Source of the DNA: Isoetes taiwanensis
Taxonomy: Eukaryota > Streptophyta > Lycopodiopsida > Isoetales > Isoetaceae
Reading direction: 5' to 3'
DNA: 64,000 nucleotides
Assembly (NCBI GenBank): GCA_021234155.1
Contig: JAJEKV010000102.1
Coordinates: 2,540,456 to 2,604,455 of the forward strand
In this document: piece by piece, positions 20,470 through 32,440 of the stretch
How the letters are laid out: each line of letters starts with the position of its first letter
Position numbering within the stretch: the first letter of the stretch is position 1
Notes under the pieces: model-generated
Databases searched by the model: none
What the model was told of the DNA's origin: nothing
What the model saw: only the letters and a program-made list of their open reading frames with translations
Program-made: the position numbers and the translations under genes

Positions 20470-21510
20470 ATGGATTGTGAGCAAATGTTCTCGTGTGTGT
20501 TTAGAACTAGAGATGATAGAGCTTCGGCAGTCCCTGACTATCTAAAGCCAAATACACATCTGGAAGTGGTGCCGAAAGGGAACCGAAACCCCATCGTGAT
20601 TAGCTCCACCGACATCAAAATTTTGGAAGCTGATACGCAGTGGTTCAATGATCAATTGATCCTCCTCTTCTCAAGGTGATACTTTCATCTGATTTGTGAT
20701 CATCAGGATTGTGCCAGATGATATGCATATGTTTGCAGATACATGGAATACTACTTGATTCTCCAAGGAATGAGCCATCCCTTTCATTTCTTTGACCCTT
20801 TTTCACTTTCGACATTGTCCAAGGACACAAATAGTTACAAAACAATAAGGAAACATGTGAACTGATAAGTGCCAAGACATGTTTTTGCCCCGCTTGTGAT
20901 GGACATCAATCGACCTGTTTTCGATTGTAAGCCATCGTCTCGCATGAGATATAAACCGTGGATATATCACTTTGATAGCTCGGGCTTGCATGGCGTAAGG
21001 CATATATTGAGAGGTTAGTGCTTGCTCATTGCATTTTTGTTGTTGTGGCACAATGACAACAAACTTTGAGTGCAGGTTCCCGGAATTGCTTGGACACAAT
21101 AATTTCAGCTTTACAACCTCGATGTTGTGAAAATTTCTAGAACGCCTTCAAACCGATGGTCATTCATGTGGCCTTCCGATGTTCGCTTATGCACAAATTT
21201 GTGAGGAAGTACTTGAAAGGAGAGAATATATTGTTGCCCGATCTAGTAAGTCAACTTAAATGGCAGACAAACCAAACTCGCTATTGACAAAGTGTGGTTA
21301 ATCGCAGTTGTGGACATTTCGCACCGGGATCTAGTTGATGTTAGAGTGTTCATGCTTGAAGTGTTAAGATTAGAAGCAACAAAAAGCCGAACCGAGGAAC
21401 ATATGTATTGGGAAGTATGTAGGTGCATGAGTCACCCTCGTTACTTGAAATCATCAGATATCTTTTCTTATGTACATAATTGTTATTGTAACCTCGATTC
21501 ATTTCAATGA
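20470..21510 (+). pseudogene. Ulp1/SENP-like (C48) cysteine protease remnant
   Basis: Three readable blocks in order match the Ulp1 fold. ISSTDIKILEADTQWFNDQL (20560-20665) is the N-terminal substrate-docking block. KPWIYHFDSSGLHGV (about 20925-20990) corresponds to the strand carrying the catalytic Asp. LQTDGHSCGLPMFAYAQICE (21144-21205) has the catalytic Cys in SCGL at 21167-21169. A downstream ORF (21292-21510, RCMSHPRYLKSSD) may be the C-terminal tail. Blocks are in different frames, with introns or indels between. Such proteases cleave SUMO-type conjugates and are often captured by plant DNA transposons; the neighbouring transposase copies fit that. Confidence 0.65.
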
Positions 21511-21926
21511 AAATTCATATTCAATTCATCTCACAAACAAAGGAATCAAGTGTTTCAAGAATTCAAATCTTCAAAAGAAATCAAGATAAACTCATTTTCA
21601 CAAATGAAGCACAAAACTTCACATGAGTTCAAAACTACGTAATGGTTTTACATTTCATCATCATCGAAAAGAACTTCGCAAATTCTCAGAAAATTTTCTC
21701 CTCATCTAAAGGATCCAAAATTATATACAAATCCTGCTTTTGACGCTTAGTTGGTGGCATGTGAAGTCCGATTGCACGGATCCGTTGTGAATACTATGCC
21801 TAAGGCGTCTTTACAAAAGATCATAGCCCGACGGTTGATCTTGGCGCCCTTCTTGTAATACATACCTTCTATGACACTATCACCGGGCGAGATACCATAT
21901 TCCATTGAGTTGGAAGTCTTTCTCCA
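21511..21926. other. Spacer, no gene seen
   Basis: A/T-rich sequence with stops in all frames and no convincing repeat. It separates the Ulp1-like remnant (plus strand) from the transposase remnant (minus strand). Confidence 0.4.
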
Positions 21927-23660
21927 CTATCCATTTTGGTTTTGTGCACATCGAAATCCAAAATTCAAAACCCTCATCATTCCCTTTCGAGCAACGACGA
22001 AAATTATCACCAACTCTAAGTGCCTCTCGCTAACATCGTGGATTGAGGAGAACAAGGACCTGGGCTGATTTACGGTCCTCAATGTCGCAAGATGCACATT
22101 GGAGGATGGTACAATAACTTGAAGTTTCCAATCATCAACGCCGTGCTTGTTCACACAACCGCCCCACATGCCATCCAAGCAAGAGCGCCGGTAAGCATGA
22201 AAGTTCAATCATGTGCAACCTAATGGAGATTCGTGATTGAATGCATGTACACAATGGATCCGCCTAGTGTCCAAAAATCCTTTCTCGCACCCCATGCTTT
22301 CTTTCTATATCCTCCACCTTGACTTCCCAAAAGAACCTTTTTATATTCTTCCTCTTCGGGTTTCGAGATGTTTCATCCACTGATGTTCCACAAGTAAACA
22401 TCTCTTTCGCAACTTCTACCACTTCATGAGCATTACCCAATTTTATGTTTCAGATTTTTTAATTGCGGTTGTCTTAACCATCTCTTCAACTCAAGAGCCT
22501 TTGCCATCGTGTTCACCTTTCCCGGGGTTAGAACAAAAAATCCACATCATATAGACATCGTCGCTTGTGTACCTAGCCACAAAGTAAAATGGTCTAGAAG
22601 CCTTGAATTGAGATGTCGCACCATCCGAAAACACATAATGTCTCTTTGGAACCCTTCCTTTCTCGCTCCGTATATTTGTGGTGCTTCATGAAGTAAAGGT
22701 TGCACCTAACAAAGTATCGTGTTCCCTATCATCCGATACATAGTAATGTGTTTCCTTGATAATCTCATCTACCACCGAAATATACATCGATATGTTATTT
22801 GAACCAAAATGGTAACTGTTATTGACCCAACAAGATCGACTACACCTCCTCTTGTTCCTTGAATGTATAGTTCTCAAAAATCCACTACCGAGACATGCAT
22901 CCGCCGAGATTCTCCGTAAGCTCCTTAAACTGTTTTGCCCGCCATTGGTACCGAAATTATGCAAAGGAAAGATTTTTAGACGCTCTTCAGTTTATCCGAA
23001 GCTCCTTGGGTTTTCTGTCTCATTGTAATGATGAGTCGGGCCTCCTACCGTAACTCGAGACGTTGTCTTTTCATAGTCAATGTACTTCCATTTCACTTTC
23101 CCATCGCCACTTCCTTCCATGGGACAGTCTGAAACTTCTTGATTCCACACATACACAATTTCCAAGGATGCACGCCTTCTTGTGAAACTCATCTAATTCA
23201 CTCTTTGGACACAATATAGATCTCCACAAGCTTCCTCAGACTTGCAATTTTATGCTTGGTGTGCCCTCGCATTGACCAAGTTCATGTGATCTACAAACAT
23301 CGCAGTGCAAGTGCAATTCAATCCGGATGTTTGGTTCTCATCCCATTGAGTCCATCCACTAGCATTTGCATCCTCAATGCGTCTTGAATGCAACAAAGAA
23401 ACTATTGAAGTCCTTCAATTTCACAACAAACCAGGGTTTTAGCTTCTCAAAAGCTCGAAGATCGAATCTTAATTTCTCGGATGTTGGTCCGTAAAACCTC
23501 TTGAACAATAGCATCCCCATGAAATGAACACTAAACCTGTTAGGATGTGTATACCACACAAACCATGCACCATACCATGCCCCACACTCATCATATTCAC
23601 TGAACCAGCACCTTAGTGTCACATTACACACACCACACCCCACCACACACCACACCATTC
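21927..23660 (-). pseudogene. Transposase-like remnant, copy 1 (C-terminal two thirds)
   Basis: Reading on the minus strand, in order: RAFEKLKPWFVVKLKDFNS (about 23400-23460), WNQEVSDC (23100-23170), IKETHYYVSDDREHDTLL (22686-22760), SDGATSQFKASRPFYFVARY (about 22565-22630), GKGEHDGKG (22500-22530), and a tail with DGMWGGCVNKHGVDDWKLQ (22080-22200). The same blocks occur in copy 2. The pattern D/SDG..QFK followed by GKG..DG is one I associate with DDE-type transposases found in mosses, ferns and animals, but I cannot name the superfamily with certainty. Frames shift between blocks. Its N-terminal part lies at 25327-26036, cut off by the satellite and an unrelated ORF. Confidence 0.6.
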
Positions 23661-24285
23661 ACCACACACCATACACCAAATGGTGGAGTGTGGAGGGTGG
23701 TGGAGTGTGGTGGTGGGGGTGGTGGAGTAGTGTGTGGTGTGGTGGCGGGTGGTGGTGGAGGTGGTGTGGGTGTGGTGGTGGGGGGTGGTGGTGGTGGGGG
23801 GGGTGGTGGTGGAGTGTGGTGGAGTGGTGTGGTGTGGTGGGGGGGGTGGTGGTGGTGTGGTGCTATGATGTGGTGGTGGGAGTGTGGTGGTGGGGTGGTG
23901 GTGGTCGGTGGTGTGTGGTGGAGGTGGTGGTGGTGGAGTGTGGTGGGGGGGGGTGTAGGGTGGTGGTGTGGTGTGGTGTTGTGGATTGTGGTGTGATGTG
24001 GTGGTGGTGGAGGTGGTGGTGGTGGTGGAGGGTGTGGCGTGGATGTGGTGGGATGTGTGCATGTGGTGGTAATGTGGTGGTGGCAAAGATGTGGTGGTAG
24101 TCTATGGTGGTGGGATAGATGGGGTGTGGTGGGGTGAGGGGGAGAATAAATAAAATTGAATCCACACATATCATACAATAACATGCACACACCCACATGA
24201 CACCATAGACATAACGCACACCACACCACACCACACCACACCACACCACACCATCACGACACCACACATCACATCACATCACTTT
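23618..24285. repeat. Strand-switching CCACA/GTGG satellite
   Basis: The top strand is CA/CCACAC-rich at 23618-23681, then GGTGG/GTGTGG-rich at 23682-24140, then CCACA-rich again at 24180-24285, including a clean (CCACA)n run at 24217-24252. The strand bias therefore flips twice and the flanks can pair with the middle. Long ORFs here (His/Thr/Pro or Gly/Trp/Val only) are artefacts of the repeat. Confidence 0.9.
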
Positions 24286-24479
24286 TATCCTATTTCGTCT
24301 GACATAAAAAATCTGCCTAGCCTGCTCTCATAAACACTTCTAAAATTCGTACACCCTGACAATAACTACATTCCTCTTCTAATCATTAGAAAAGGATCCG
24401 GGTCCTAAATCCCTCCTCCTACGCCCCATTTTTGGCGTTTCATTCCCATTACCCAATTCAACAAGTTCATTCCGGCAAC

Positions 24480-25076
24480 ATGGTAGGACGGATGTTCAGA
24501 GATCACTACGGCTATTGTAGGGTGAGCGAGGAGGGCATTTGGCACATGTTAAACAGGGCTCATGATCAATCTCTAAAGGTGGATATGCCTAAATCCACCT
24601 TCTTTGCTGATTTCGAATCCAATCTAACGGCATACAACAGACTGGATGTTGGGCCTTCAATGGCTATGCTTGGAGTCAGATTGACAGGAAGAGAGCTCTT
24701 AGACAAGGTCCATCAGCTTATGTTACATGTTGCTGCAAGGGCAGCTGGTATATTTGTTCTCTGTCACTTGTCCGCTCTGACTCTGCAACAGCGGGTTTTA
24801 CTGGCAGAATTGCATACTTACCACCAAGGGATGCAGGAAGCACTGGCAAACCTCATCCTGTTAAATTCTGGGATGACTGCAGAAAGCTTAGATGCTTTAG
24901 TGCAGAAAACAATAATTTTGATGCACCGGCCTCGAGCCACCATACCAAGATTTCCCTGTTGCTTAGGAAATCATGCATGCAAATTTAGTTCTCGGGTACA
25001 GAGCTTTCAATGGAAAGCCAAATTTTGTAAGATCCTTTTCTTAATATATCATACTTTCCAACAGAGCTGTGCTTGA
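24480..25076 (+). CDS. Unrecognised 198-residue ORF
   Basis: The first in-frame ATG is at 24480 (MVGRMFRDHYGYCRVSEEG). The sequence looks protein-like: balanced composition, several Leu-rich amphipathic stretches (LLDKVHQLMLHVAARAAGIF, LTLQQRVLLAELHTYHQGMQ) and no low complexity. The last 40 residues look less constrained, so a splice donor may lie near 24960. It has no motif I recognise. It sits between two parts of a transposase remnant and is antisense to them, so it may be an exon of a host or captured gene. Homology search is needed to say more. Confidence 0.4.
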   Translation: MVGRMFRDHYGYCRVSEEGIWHMLNRAHDQSLKVDMPKSTFFADFESNLTAYNRLDVGPSMAMLGVRLTGRELLDKVHQLMLHVAARAAGIFVLCHLSALTLQQRVLLAELHTYHQGMQEALANLILLNSGMTAESLDALVQKTIILMHRPRATIPRFPCCLGNHACKFSSRVQSFQWKAKFCKILFLIYHTFQQSCA

Positions 25077-25326
25077 ATCTGACAAAAAATTGTCTTTAAT
25101 CAACAAAATTTGTATCTCTCGGGATCGCTTAGTTACCATTCTCAAATATTTTTAGACTGTACACACACCCAAAGAAAGGAGTACTCAATTGGCCATGTTC
25201 TAATAATATTCCAAACATTAAATATTGCATTTCAGGACTAGAGTCAACTACACACAATTCACATGCCGTGATACAAGACACCACAATCAATCAGACAACA
25301 CAATAACCACCACATGCACCACCACA

Positions 25327-26036
25327 CTAAGCACCATAACTAAGAAAACATGAATAACAAAATAAACTAACCTTGATTCCTCCGATAGTGTAAGGCAAAA
25401 GATGTTCTTCTCTTACATTTCTCTCCAATCTTCTAGTTCTAACATCCTTTGTGTTAGGAGACACTCGTGTTCTCAATCCAAAATTTTTGAATCTTTTTAT
25501 ATGTTCATCTGAAATTGCATCGAATCTTTTAGCCCTCTTGTAAGAAACCCATTTCCCACCATTGTAATCGATCTCTTCCCTCTTTTTCTTTGCCTTTTGC
25601 AAGTTTCTTGGGTGAATACCTAATACCTTTCCAAGATCTCGCTGGCTGATTTTGTCACTTGTTTCAGACCCAGAATCTACAGTGTATATTGCAAGGCAGC
25701 CTATTGTTGGTCACTAGGCAACATTGCCGGTAGAGAGTTTGATACCGCATGGAGTCCCCTGAGGCTCCTTATAACAATGCTCTTGGCTTCCAAATCCTTT
25801 AATTCTTCACCTATGAATTTTTCCAATGTTTTATCCCTCAAAAACTCAAGTAAAATTTCTTGCACTTTTGATGAACCGGATCCTTCTGCCAATTCTGCAA
25901 GCTCCAATTTTTCTTCTCTTCTTCTTTTCCTCTGGCGTCTTTTCTTCAACATTTCTTGTTCCTTGGTTCTTCTTCGTTTTCTCATGTCTGAAATGCCGGT
26001 TTGTGGACAGATTACCTCATTGACATCCATATCCAC
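25327..26036 (-). pseudogene. Transposase-like N-terminal part, copy 1
   Basis: On the minus strand, 25701-26036 starts MDMDVNEVICPQTGISDMRK and continues with an extremely basic helix (RKRRRTKEQEMLKKRRQRKRRR, partly quoted) and an acidic helix (EILLEFLRDKTLEKFIGEE). After a frame change, the adjacent frame from about 25693 reads SGSETSDKISQRDLGKVLGI, HPRNLQKAKKKR, KRAKRFDAISDEHI and NVREEHLLPYTIGGIK, followed by a plausible splice donor GTTAGT. Copy 2 has a matching block at 31690-31951 that also ends in a donor (EVTK, then GTAAGT). It is probably the N-terminal exon of the copy 1 transposase. Confidence 0.5.
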
Positions 26037-26109
26037 AATGGATTGGAGCTTGCAGCAGGGAGGGAGTCAAAGAACAGGAAGGGGCCAAAGAATAGGAATT
26101 TGAATTTGA

Positions 26110-27156
26110 ATTTTAGTTTTTGAAATTAGAATTTCCCCCACAAATTGAGACTCTATTCTTAAATACCGGCAGCTGAGCGGTGCCATAATTATACTTTCAT
26201 ACCACAAAAGTGGTGGATGCAACGCCACATTTTGGGGGGACAGGGGGGACAGCCGAATTGGAACACCACAACGTGCTTTTACCCACGCGCCAGAACAATT
26301 AATTCGTAATCAGGCTTAAATATTTCGTATGACCATTGGAATTGACACATCTCACATCGAGGAAATGCTTTGACACTATATTTTTGCCAAGAATGTTGGG
26401 ATAGTGATGGTACCAAAATAAATAATTGAATGTTATTCCAATGTCACAAATGTACATTCTTAAACAACAATTCAATCTTCATTTCGAAGTACGTGTCCAT
26501 GCACACCACCTTTGTGCATCCTCATTATTATTAATATATATACAAATGTGTGCTTACGTGCTTAGGTGCTGGAACAACAAATCACTTGCAAAGAATTAAA
26601 TCAATTTGGTTAAGTGTCAAAGAATTACAATGTTATTGGGAGACTGGCCATAATTTTTTCATGGGTCTCTTGTGAAATTTTGTACATGTCTGTGCCTTCT
26701 ATTTTGTCCATATCAATTTTAGGATATCTTACCACGGTCGTGCACGAGGCTTCCTATTGTTCATCGAAAGCAACATGTACTTGAAATTACCCAAGAATTG
26801 ATAATACCGGCCCACTTAAGATAACCTCATGCACTCCAAATTTTTGCCCCATCCATCTTTTTTGTATGAATCTTCAAGTGTGCATTTGGATCCCGTAACT
26901 TGAAGATGTAGAAGTCCACGCCCTCCGAATTGTCTACTCAAAGATTCACTATAAAATTGTCACCTACCTCTATCAAATTATCGATCCATTCATTGGCTTG
27001 TTCAAGAGTCTCCTTTTTCTTCTCAACTCCTGGTTTTAAGTCAAGCTTACCTCCCACTTTCCAAATCTACCGTATTGATGCAGAGTCCCACCGATCCATG
27101 CAAAACAAGCGTAAACATGACAGCATCTATGAGCAAGCCCTGCTTTGGTCTACTCC
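26110..27156 (-). other. Decayed tail of transposase copy 2, otherwise non-coding
   Basis: Most of this is A/T-rich. On the minus strand around 26780-26900 a peptide DFYIFKLRDPNAHLKIHTKK is readable and then loses frame, compatible with a C-terminal remnant of the copy 2 element. No independent gene is visible. Confidence 0.3.
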
Positions 27157-27700
27157 TCACGACATGTGTCCGATATGCTGAATCTTCTTTGTGCCTTTAA
27201 AGTGTTTCAATTTCATATTCTTGCATGTTTGCCACAAAAAAAGGTTCAATTTCCCAAAATATCTTTTGATTTCATCCGCTTCATCAACTGGTAGATCACT
27301 GAAATATGTACACGTAAATTTTACAATATCTTTAGCATGCCTCGCCATGCACTATTGATTTGAGTTGTTCCGTGCTTAGCAAAATTTGATAACAAAGACC
27401 GCACCATCATGTTCACCTTTACCATGAGCAGTGGCAAAATAGTTCCACACTATTTCCTTGTCATTCATTGTGAAGTACCTGCCTAAGAAAAAAAAAGGTT
27501 TTGCTGACTTGAATTGTGATGAGCAGCCATCACTCCAAACCCAATGCTTCTCATACTCTATTTCCTGTTCCTTAAGCCAATGAGTCATGCACTTTATCAT
27601 CAGAAATGTAAAAGTGAGTCTCTTTTATGATCTTTCTACCATTGTTGAGTCTATTCCTGATCTGCTATAATCTTCTGTTCCATTAGAGAAAAAATGGGGT
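27157..27700 (-). pseudogene. Transposase-like remnant, copy 2 (catalytic C-terminal part)
   Basis: On the minus strand: KIIKETHFYISDDKVHDSL (27595-27655), then EKHWVWSDGCSSQFKSAKPF (about 27485-27545), NYFATAHGKGEHDGAVFVI (27380-27440), and in the next frame HAKDIVKFTCTYFSDLPVDE (27157-27348). The blocks correspond one by one to copy 1. Position and spacing of the D residues (SDD, SDG, HDG) suggest the catalytic core of a DDE-type nuclease. That is inference from pattern only. Confidence 0.6.
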
Positions 27701-28139
27701 CTCCAACCATCCTTAAACTTAATAGTGAAAATTCCACATAGGTTTACACATGGATCCAATGGGAAGACACCTTGTATGTTCTAAGGGCACATTAGGTGGC
27801 AATAGAATTATTCTTTTTTCTTATTAGGCATCTACATGGCGACTTTTAGTTGGACACGCATTTCAATAGAGCTTCTCTTATGTGGGCAAAGATTTCTGAA
27901 ATCTTACTAGATTTATGTGTACACAAAAATCTAGACCTACGAAATCTTCCCGAGAAACTTTTAATTATGAGAAAACTTTTGAATATGTTACGAAATTTTT
28001 TGTACTTCCTTCCTTCCCAAAAAAAACTTGTGTAATATAGGATTTCGATTCTGTCTTTCAGGAAGGCACAAACTGTCTTTCGATTCATCCATAGCATCGT
28101 CGGTTCTCTAACATATTGGAGGGGCAGCAAAGACAGATC

Positions 28140-30770
28140 AGGTGTAGTTCTTGCGAATTTATATCAAAATTTTTTCCATCGGTAATATCATGAGCAGGAG
28201 GTATAGCTACCTAAAAGGCCCACTAGAAAAATGCTTTCCGGCTTACAAAAGTTTGTAACTCTTCTCTTTATGCTCAGTATCAATTTGATTGGAAGAATGA
28301 TGCTTTTGTTAGTTCAAAGACAGCCATTCGGGTGAACATCTGCATTACTTTGTGGCCTTTCTATTTTGCAGTATGATAGATCCTACAATCCCATTATATT
28401 ACGTGACATCTAAATTTGCTTTAAGCTTAACAGGTCATTGTCATTCTTTTATAGACATTGAGACGTAAGCTTGGGTTCAAATAACCAGGTGTATCTAACA
28501 GGTCATACTATTGTTTCATGTGCATCAAAAAAGAAGTTCCTTAATCTTGTTCTTTAAAAATAGCAGAGCTCCTGTCTCCTTGCTTCTCTTCTAGTGCTTA
28601 GTTCCAATGGTTAGTTCTAAACATTTCCAGCACTTCTCATGTCATTTTGCATGTATAAAATTTTTCCTTATATTTCTGTTTGTTGTCTGCAGATCATGCT
28701 GATCCTATGCAAGAATGATTGCGTATTGTAGGGAATGCAAAAATAAAATGTTAAGATTGTAAGTTCTCAAATGTAATCAGCATAAAATCAATAGTACAAT
28801 AGGAAAAAAAAATTGTTGGATGCTGGATCTTCAGGTTCAGTTCCATAAATATTAAACGTGTAGTCTGTCTATATCTTATAGCTCCAGAAGTACACGTGCA
28901 TCTGTATTTCTAAGCATTCCAAGACATGTATAGGTTGCAGCAAGAAAATCCATAAGAAAATCCTTTACTGTTTTCTGTATATTCCAAGGCCTATGCTAAC
29001 ATATGCAGCTAGGAGAGATCATGAGGCATTCAGCATGACAACATCAAGGCTCCTAATAATCATGGAATATATCTAGTGTATTGACTACAGCTCTAGTATG
29101 TAGACAATTGCAAATATGAAGCTGCATGACTTTATACATTTGTGTGGTCCTTAACTTGCTTTGGGAATATGTAAGTTAAACCTTGAAGGTTTCAGTAGTT
29201 CAGTCTACTCCATGATATAGCAAGTTAAACATGTAAGTTAAACACTGCCAATGACCTTAACAATAGTTCATATTCTAAAAAGATGATTTTTTCTAATAGA
29301 GATGCTCTTTTCATGAGTAAAGTTAAGGATTGCAGTGAAATTTGCCATTGAGAAATCTGAGCTCAAAAGATGTAGAAAGCATAAGTGATGGCTCCTCACT
29401 TAATGCTGGCACTGATTAGTCTCACTGTAAAACCTCACAACAACGCAATAAACTATGTCAATTGTAATGGACGACTTGTTTATGACTCTAATCAGTCTTA
29501 TCACATACAAAAGATGGGGCCTTGGTATTCCGGATCTGCAAGAGAAAAAGGGTATCAAAGAACAAAGTGCAAAGACGAGGAAAAACATATAATTGTAGCT
29601 TCATCTTTGTTAAAATCAACAGTGAAAAGATTCTCTTTTGAGTAGATTCAACAAATGAGCAACAACCTGAAGGCTTTTCAACATATCACTGCAAAGTACC
29701 AGTTTCAGCCATTTATATTCAAAGAAAACAAAAAATGAGCAATGCCAATTTTTTTGGTAACTCCTACTTTTGAAGATATTGTGGAGTTGAACCACTTTAA
29801 ACCACCAATAAAATGGAGTTACACTCTTCAAAATCTGAGATTGTAGTTTAGACTTTATCATATGTGTAACTTAAGCTTTCTAGCATCTAATATCACTCTG
29901 GAAATGCTAAGAAAGCTGACAGATATGGGCTTATAGGCTTACCTTCAACAACAACCTGGCATCCAGCGCTGACCAAGGCCGAAGCATTAAAATGGTTCAA
30001 CTCATTCTATATTGCATATGGGAATGTCAATAACAAGGTTTTGAATCCTCGTAGTACCTGGCCAAAGGATATCTCTTTACATATTGTCTAACAAGATCAG
30101 AAATATGAGAAAATTCCATGTTGGCAGGCCTTCATTTTATCCAAGCGATCATTGTCAAGAAGAGAACCCTTTAGAATCTCTATGAAAAATTAAATAGACA
30201 AAAGCTGGAAGAAACCATACTTAGCATAAATAAAACTTGTATGGCTAGTAACAAACCTGAGACAGTAATTGGAATAGCGCCAAAACTCACCTGCTGTTTC
30301 ATAGCATCTGTTAAGCATAAAAATAGTACAGCCTAAGGTACAAACGAATTTCACAGGCTCAGCGATACATTTCCTTCAATCATCTCGATCGATTTCTTTC
30401 ATCTCTAGCCCTATTCTCAACTATGCATACTCTTTTCCTCGATGGGAGCCCTACGAGTTGTGCCATAAATGAATCAAACGTAATGAGCAAAAATTTTGGC
30501 GGTGGATTTGGGCAATGTGAGAGAGTTTCGGTGCCCAAGATATTAGAAGTAAATGAAGAACGCTGGACACACACGAGCAAACCTCATTTTGTATTTTTAA
30601 TATATGTGCCATATAGATGCAAGGATAGTGTCTCGAAGTTATAAAGATACGTTTCTAAACGTGAAGGATCTATAAATCTCCTTGTTATGAAGGCAAAGAG
30701 ATGATGTGGAAAAGGGTAAAGTAATAAAGGAAATGACATGGCATTCTTCTTAGGAAGACGGTTGGAGGCC
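28140..30770. other. 2.6-kb A/T-rich interval, no gene recognised
   Basis: Only short ORFs are present; the largest (29385-29645) has no domain. The interval separates the FAENY block (30771-31154) from the SDG block (27376-27660) of transposase copy 2. It may be a long intron, or an insertion of another non-coding element. No paired terminal repeats were found by eye. Confidence 0.35.
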
Positions 30771-31154
30771 TCATTTTTTCTCTAATGTTTTTTTCTTCTT
30801 TGGACAGTCTTCTTCTGTCTGCACAGGAACAGAAATATCAGCACTTTTGTCATGTCTATATGTTATGTGAACAAGTATAGAAACTTGGTCTGTATGCCAG
30901 TGCATTGACTGGGGCTCATTCTGGATCTTGATGCTGTAATTTTCTGCAAAGTCAATAACGTATACAATTGTATCTTCCGAAATGATGATACACAATCGCT
31001 TAAACTGATTGGCCTGCCAATGTGCTATGTAATTGTGTGGAACAAAATCTGATATTACCTTCTTCACATCCTCTTGAAACTCTTTGGGACTTCTATCCTT
31101 CTGTACTAATCTTAAGACATGTTTGTACCTCAAAGCCTTTCTTGATCCCCTCAA
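30771..31154 (-). pseudogene. Transposase-like remnant, copy 2 (FAENY block)
   Basis: The minus-strand ORF of 127 residues includes EFQEDVKKVISDFVPHNYIA, HWQANQF, VYVIDFAENYSIKIQNEPQS, MHWHTDQVSILVHITYRHD and a Lys-rich end. The D-F-A-E-N-Y segment with Q-N-E..S.HW lies upstream of the SDG core in the transposase family I recognise from bryophytes and ferns. The block is well preserved, better than the rest of the copy. Confidence 0.6.
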
Positions 31155-31278
31155 TTCTCCGTCCCGTCCACATGTTGCTTTTCAAATGTCTTTCAAGTAA
31201 CTAGTAATGAACCCGTGCCATCCATTTCCTATGGACATTTTCTAATTCTATCCAACCCACAATTTTTACACGCCAACA

Positions 31279-32440
31279 TCAAGCGCTATGATCAAACCAC
31301 TCCTCATCATCACCTTTGCCGTACCACCACTTGTCTCCATAAATCACCGGGTGCACTTGATTGTATGCTCCTTGGCTGCACATTCGGGCCAGGGCCACAA
31401 ATATCACGCTGGCGGTTGCAATTGTCATGAACTCCACCCGAAGTTTCTCATGCCGCTCAATCCCTCGCATGATGTATTCAAATTTCAAGTGGTAGATGCA
31501 ACAAAGATGTATGCCTTTCACGATCCTCCTTACAAAACTCGGTTTCAACCTCTCAAAAGTCCGCAATGCAATTTTGATATCGTGGATTCTCCTCTCTAAA
31601 CCCCGAGGTAGAATTGCAACTACAGGAAATCGTGTGAATGCCAAATAAATGCTACATATAATGAACCCTAAAATAGGATGAATACTTACTTGGTGACTTC
31701 AAGAAGGTGAATTGATGTTCCATCTTTATTCCCGCCTCTCGATACATACCTCCTCACATCTTTCTTGTATGGAGAAACTCTTGTATTCTCTGCCTAGAAC
31801 TTGAGAACAAAATTCTATTGTAATCTAACATGCTATCCATCCGCTTCCTCCTCCCTAACATTGACCAAGGTCCTTCCCCTTTGTTAGCTTGCACCCTATT
31901 TTGAAAAGCATTTGAAATTGTTTTTCCGGGGATCTTTGAGCAATCCGCCACTTATGTTTCGCTCATAGGCTTGACACCATTTGTACCGCCTTTTGCCATT
32001 ATCATTATCGGTGGACTTCCTTGCACTGAAGCATGTCATGATTCCTCTCATACTTATGTTCTTGCATTGTTTCCTTCAAATTCTTCACTATTTGCTCGGC
32101 CATAGTAACCTGCTTTATAGAAGCAATTGGTAAATCCCTTGCCCTCCAAAGAAGACTGTCAAGGATAGGGCCTTTGTCATTGTCATCAACATTTGTACTA
32201 ATTTGGTTGAATACTTCAAAAATTTCTCCTGAAATTTCTCTTATTCCTCATGGGTCACCGCCTCAATTTCTTATTCTTCTTTGAAGGCAAATCTTTAGAA
32301 GGGGAATTCTTCTTCATTGCTACCTTCTTTGCATACAATCTCTGCCTCTGATCTCTTTTCCTTGCTGCATCAATGGCTTTGTAAAGTGAACGGGGAGAGG
32401 AATTGGGTTTCATCTCTCCCGGATTTCTGTGTATTGCAAA
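31279..32440 (-). pseudogene. Transposase-like remnant, copy 2 (N-terminal part)
   Basis: Order on the minus strand: a basic start (DAARKRDQRQRLYAKKVAMK at about 32320-32380); a helix-rich stretch (LLWRARDLPIASIKQVTMAE at about 32090-32155); 31754-31951 (GRRKRMDSMLDYNRILFSS); VSPYKKDVRRYVSRGGNKDG ending at a donor GTAAGT near 31692; and 31279-31644 with RTFERLKPSFVRRI and CCIYHLKFEYIMRGIERHEK. These match copy 1 blocks such as RAFEKLKPWFVVKL. Indels break the frame. Confidence 0.5.

Noticed and set aside
23616-24267. Several ORFs of 120-206 codons on both strands
   Set aside because: They consist only of His/Thr/Pro or Gly/Trp/Val from the CCACA/GTGG satellite and are not genes.
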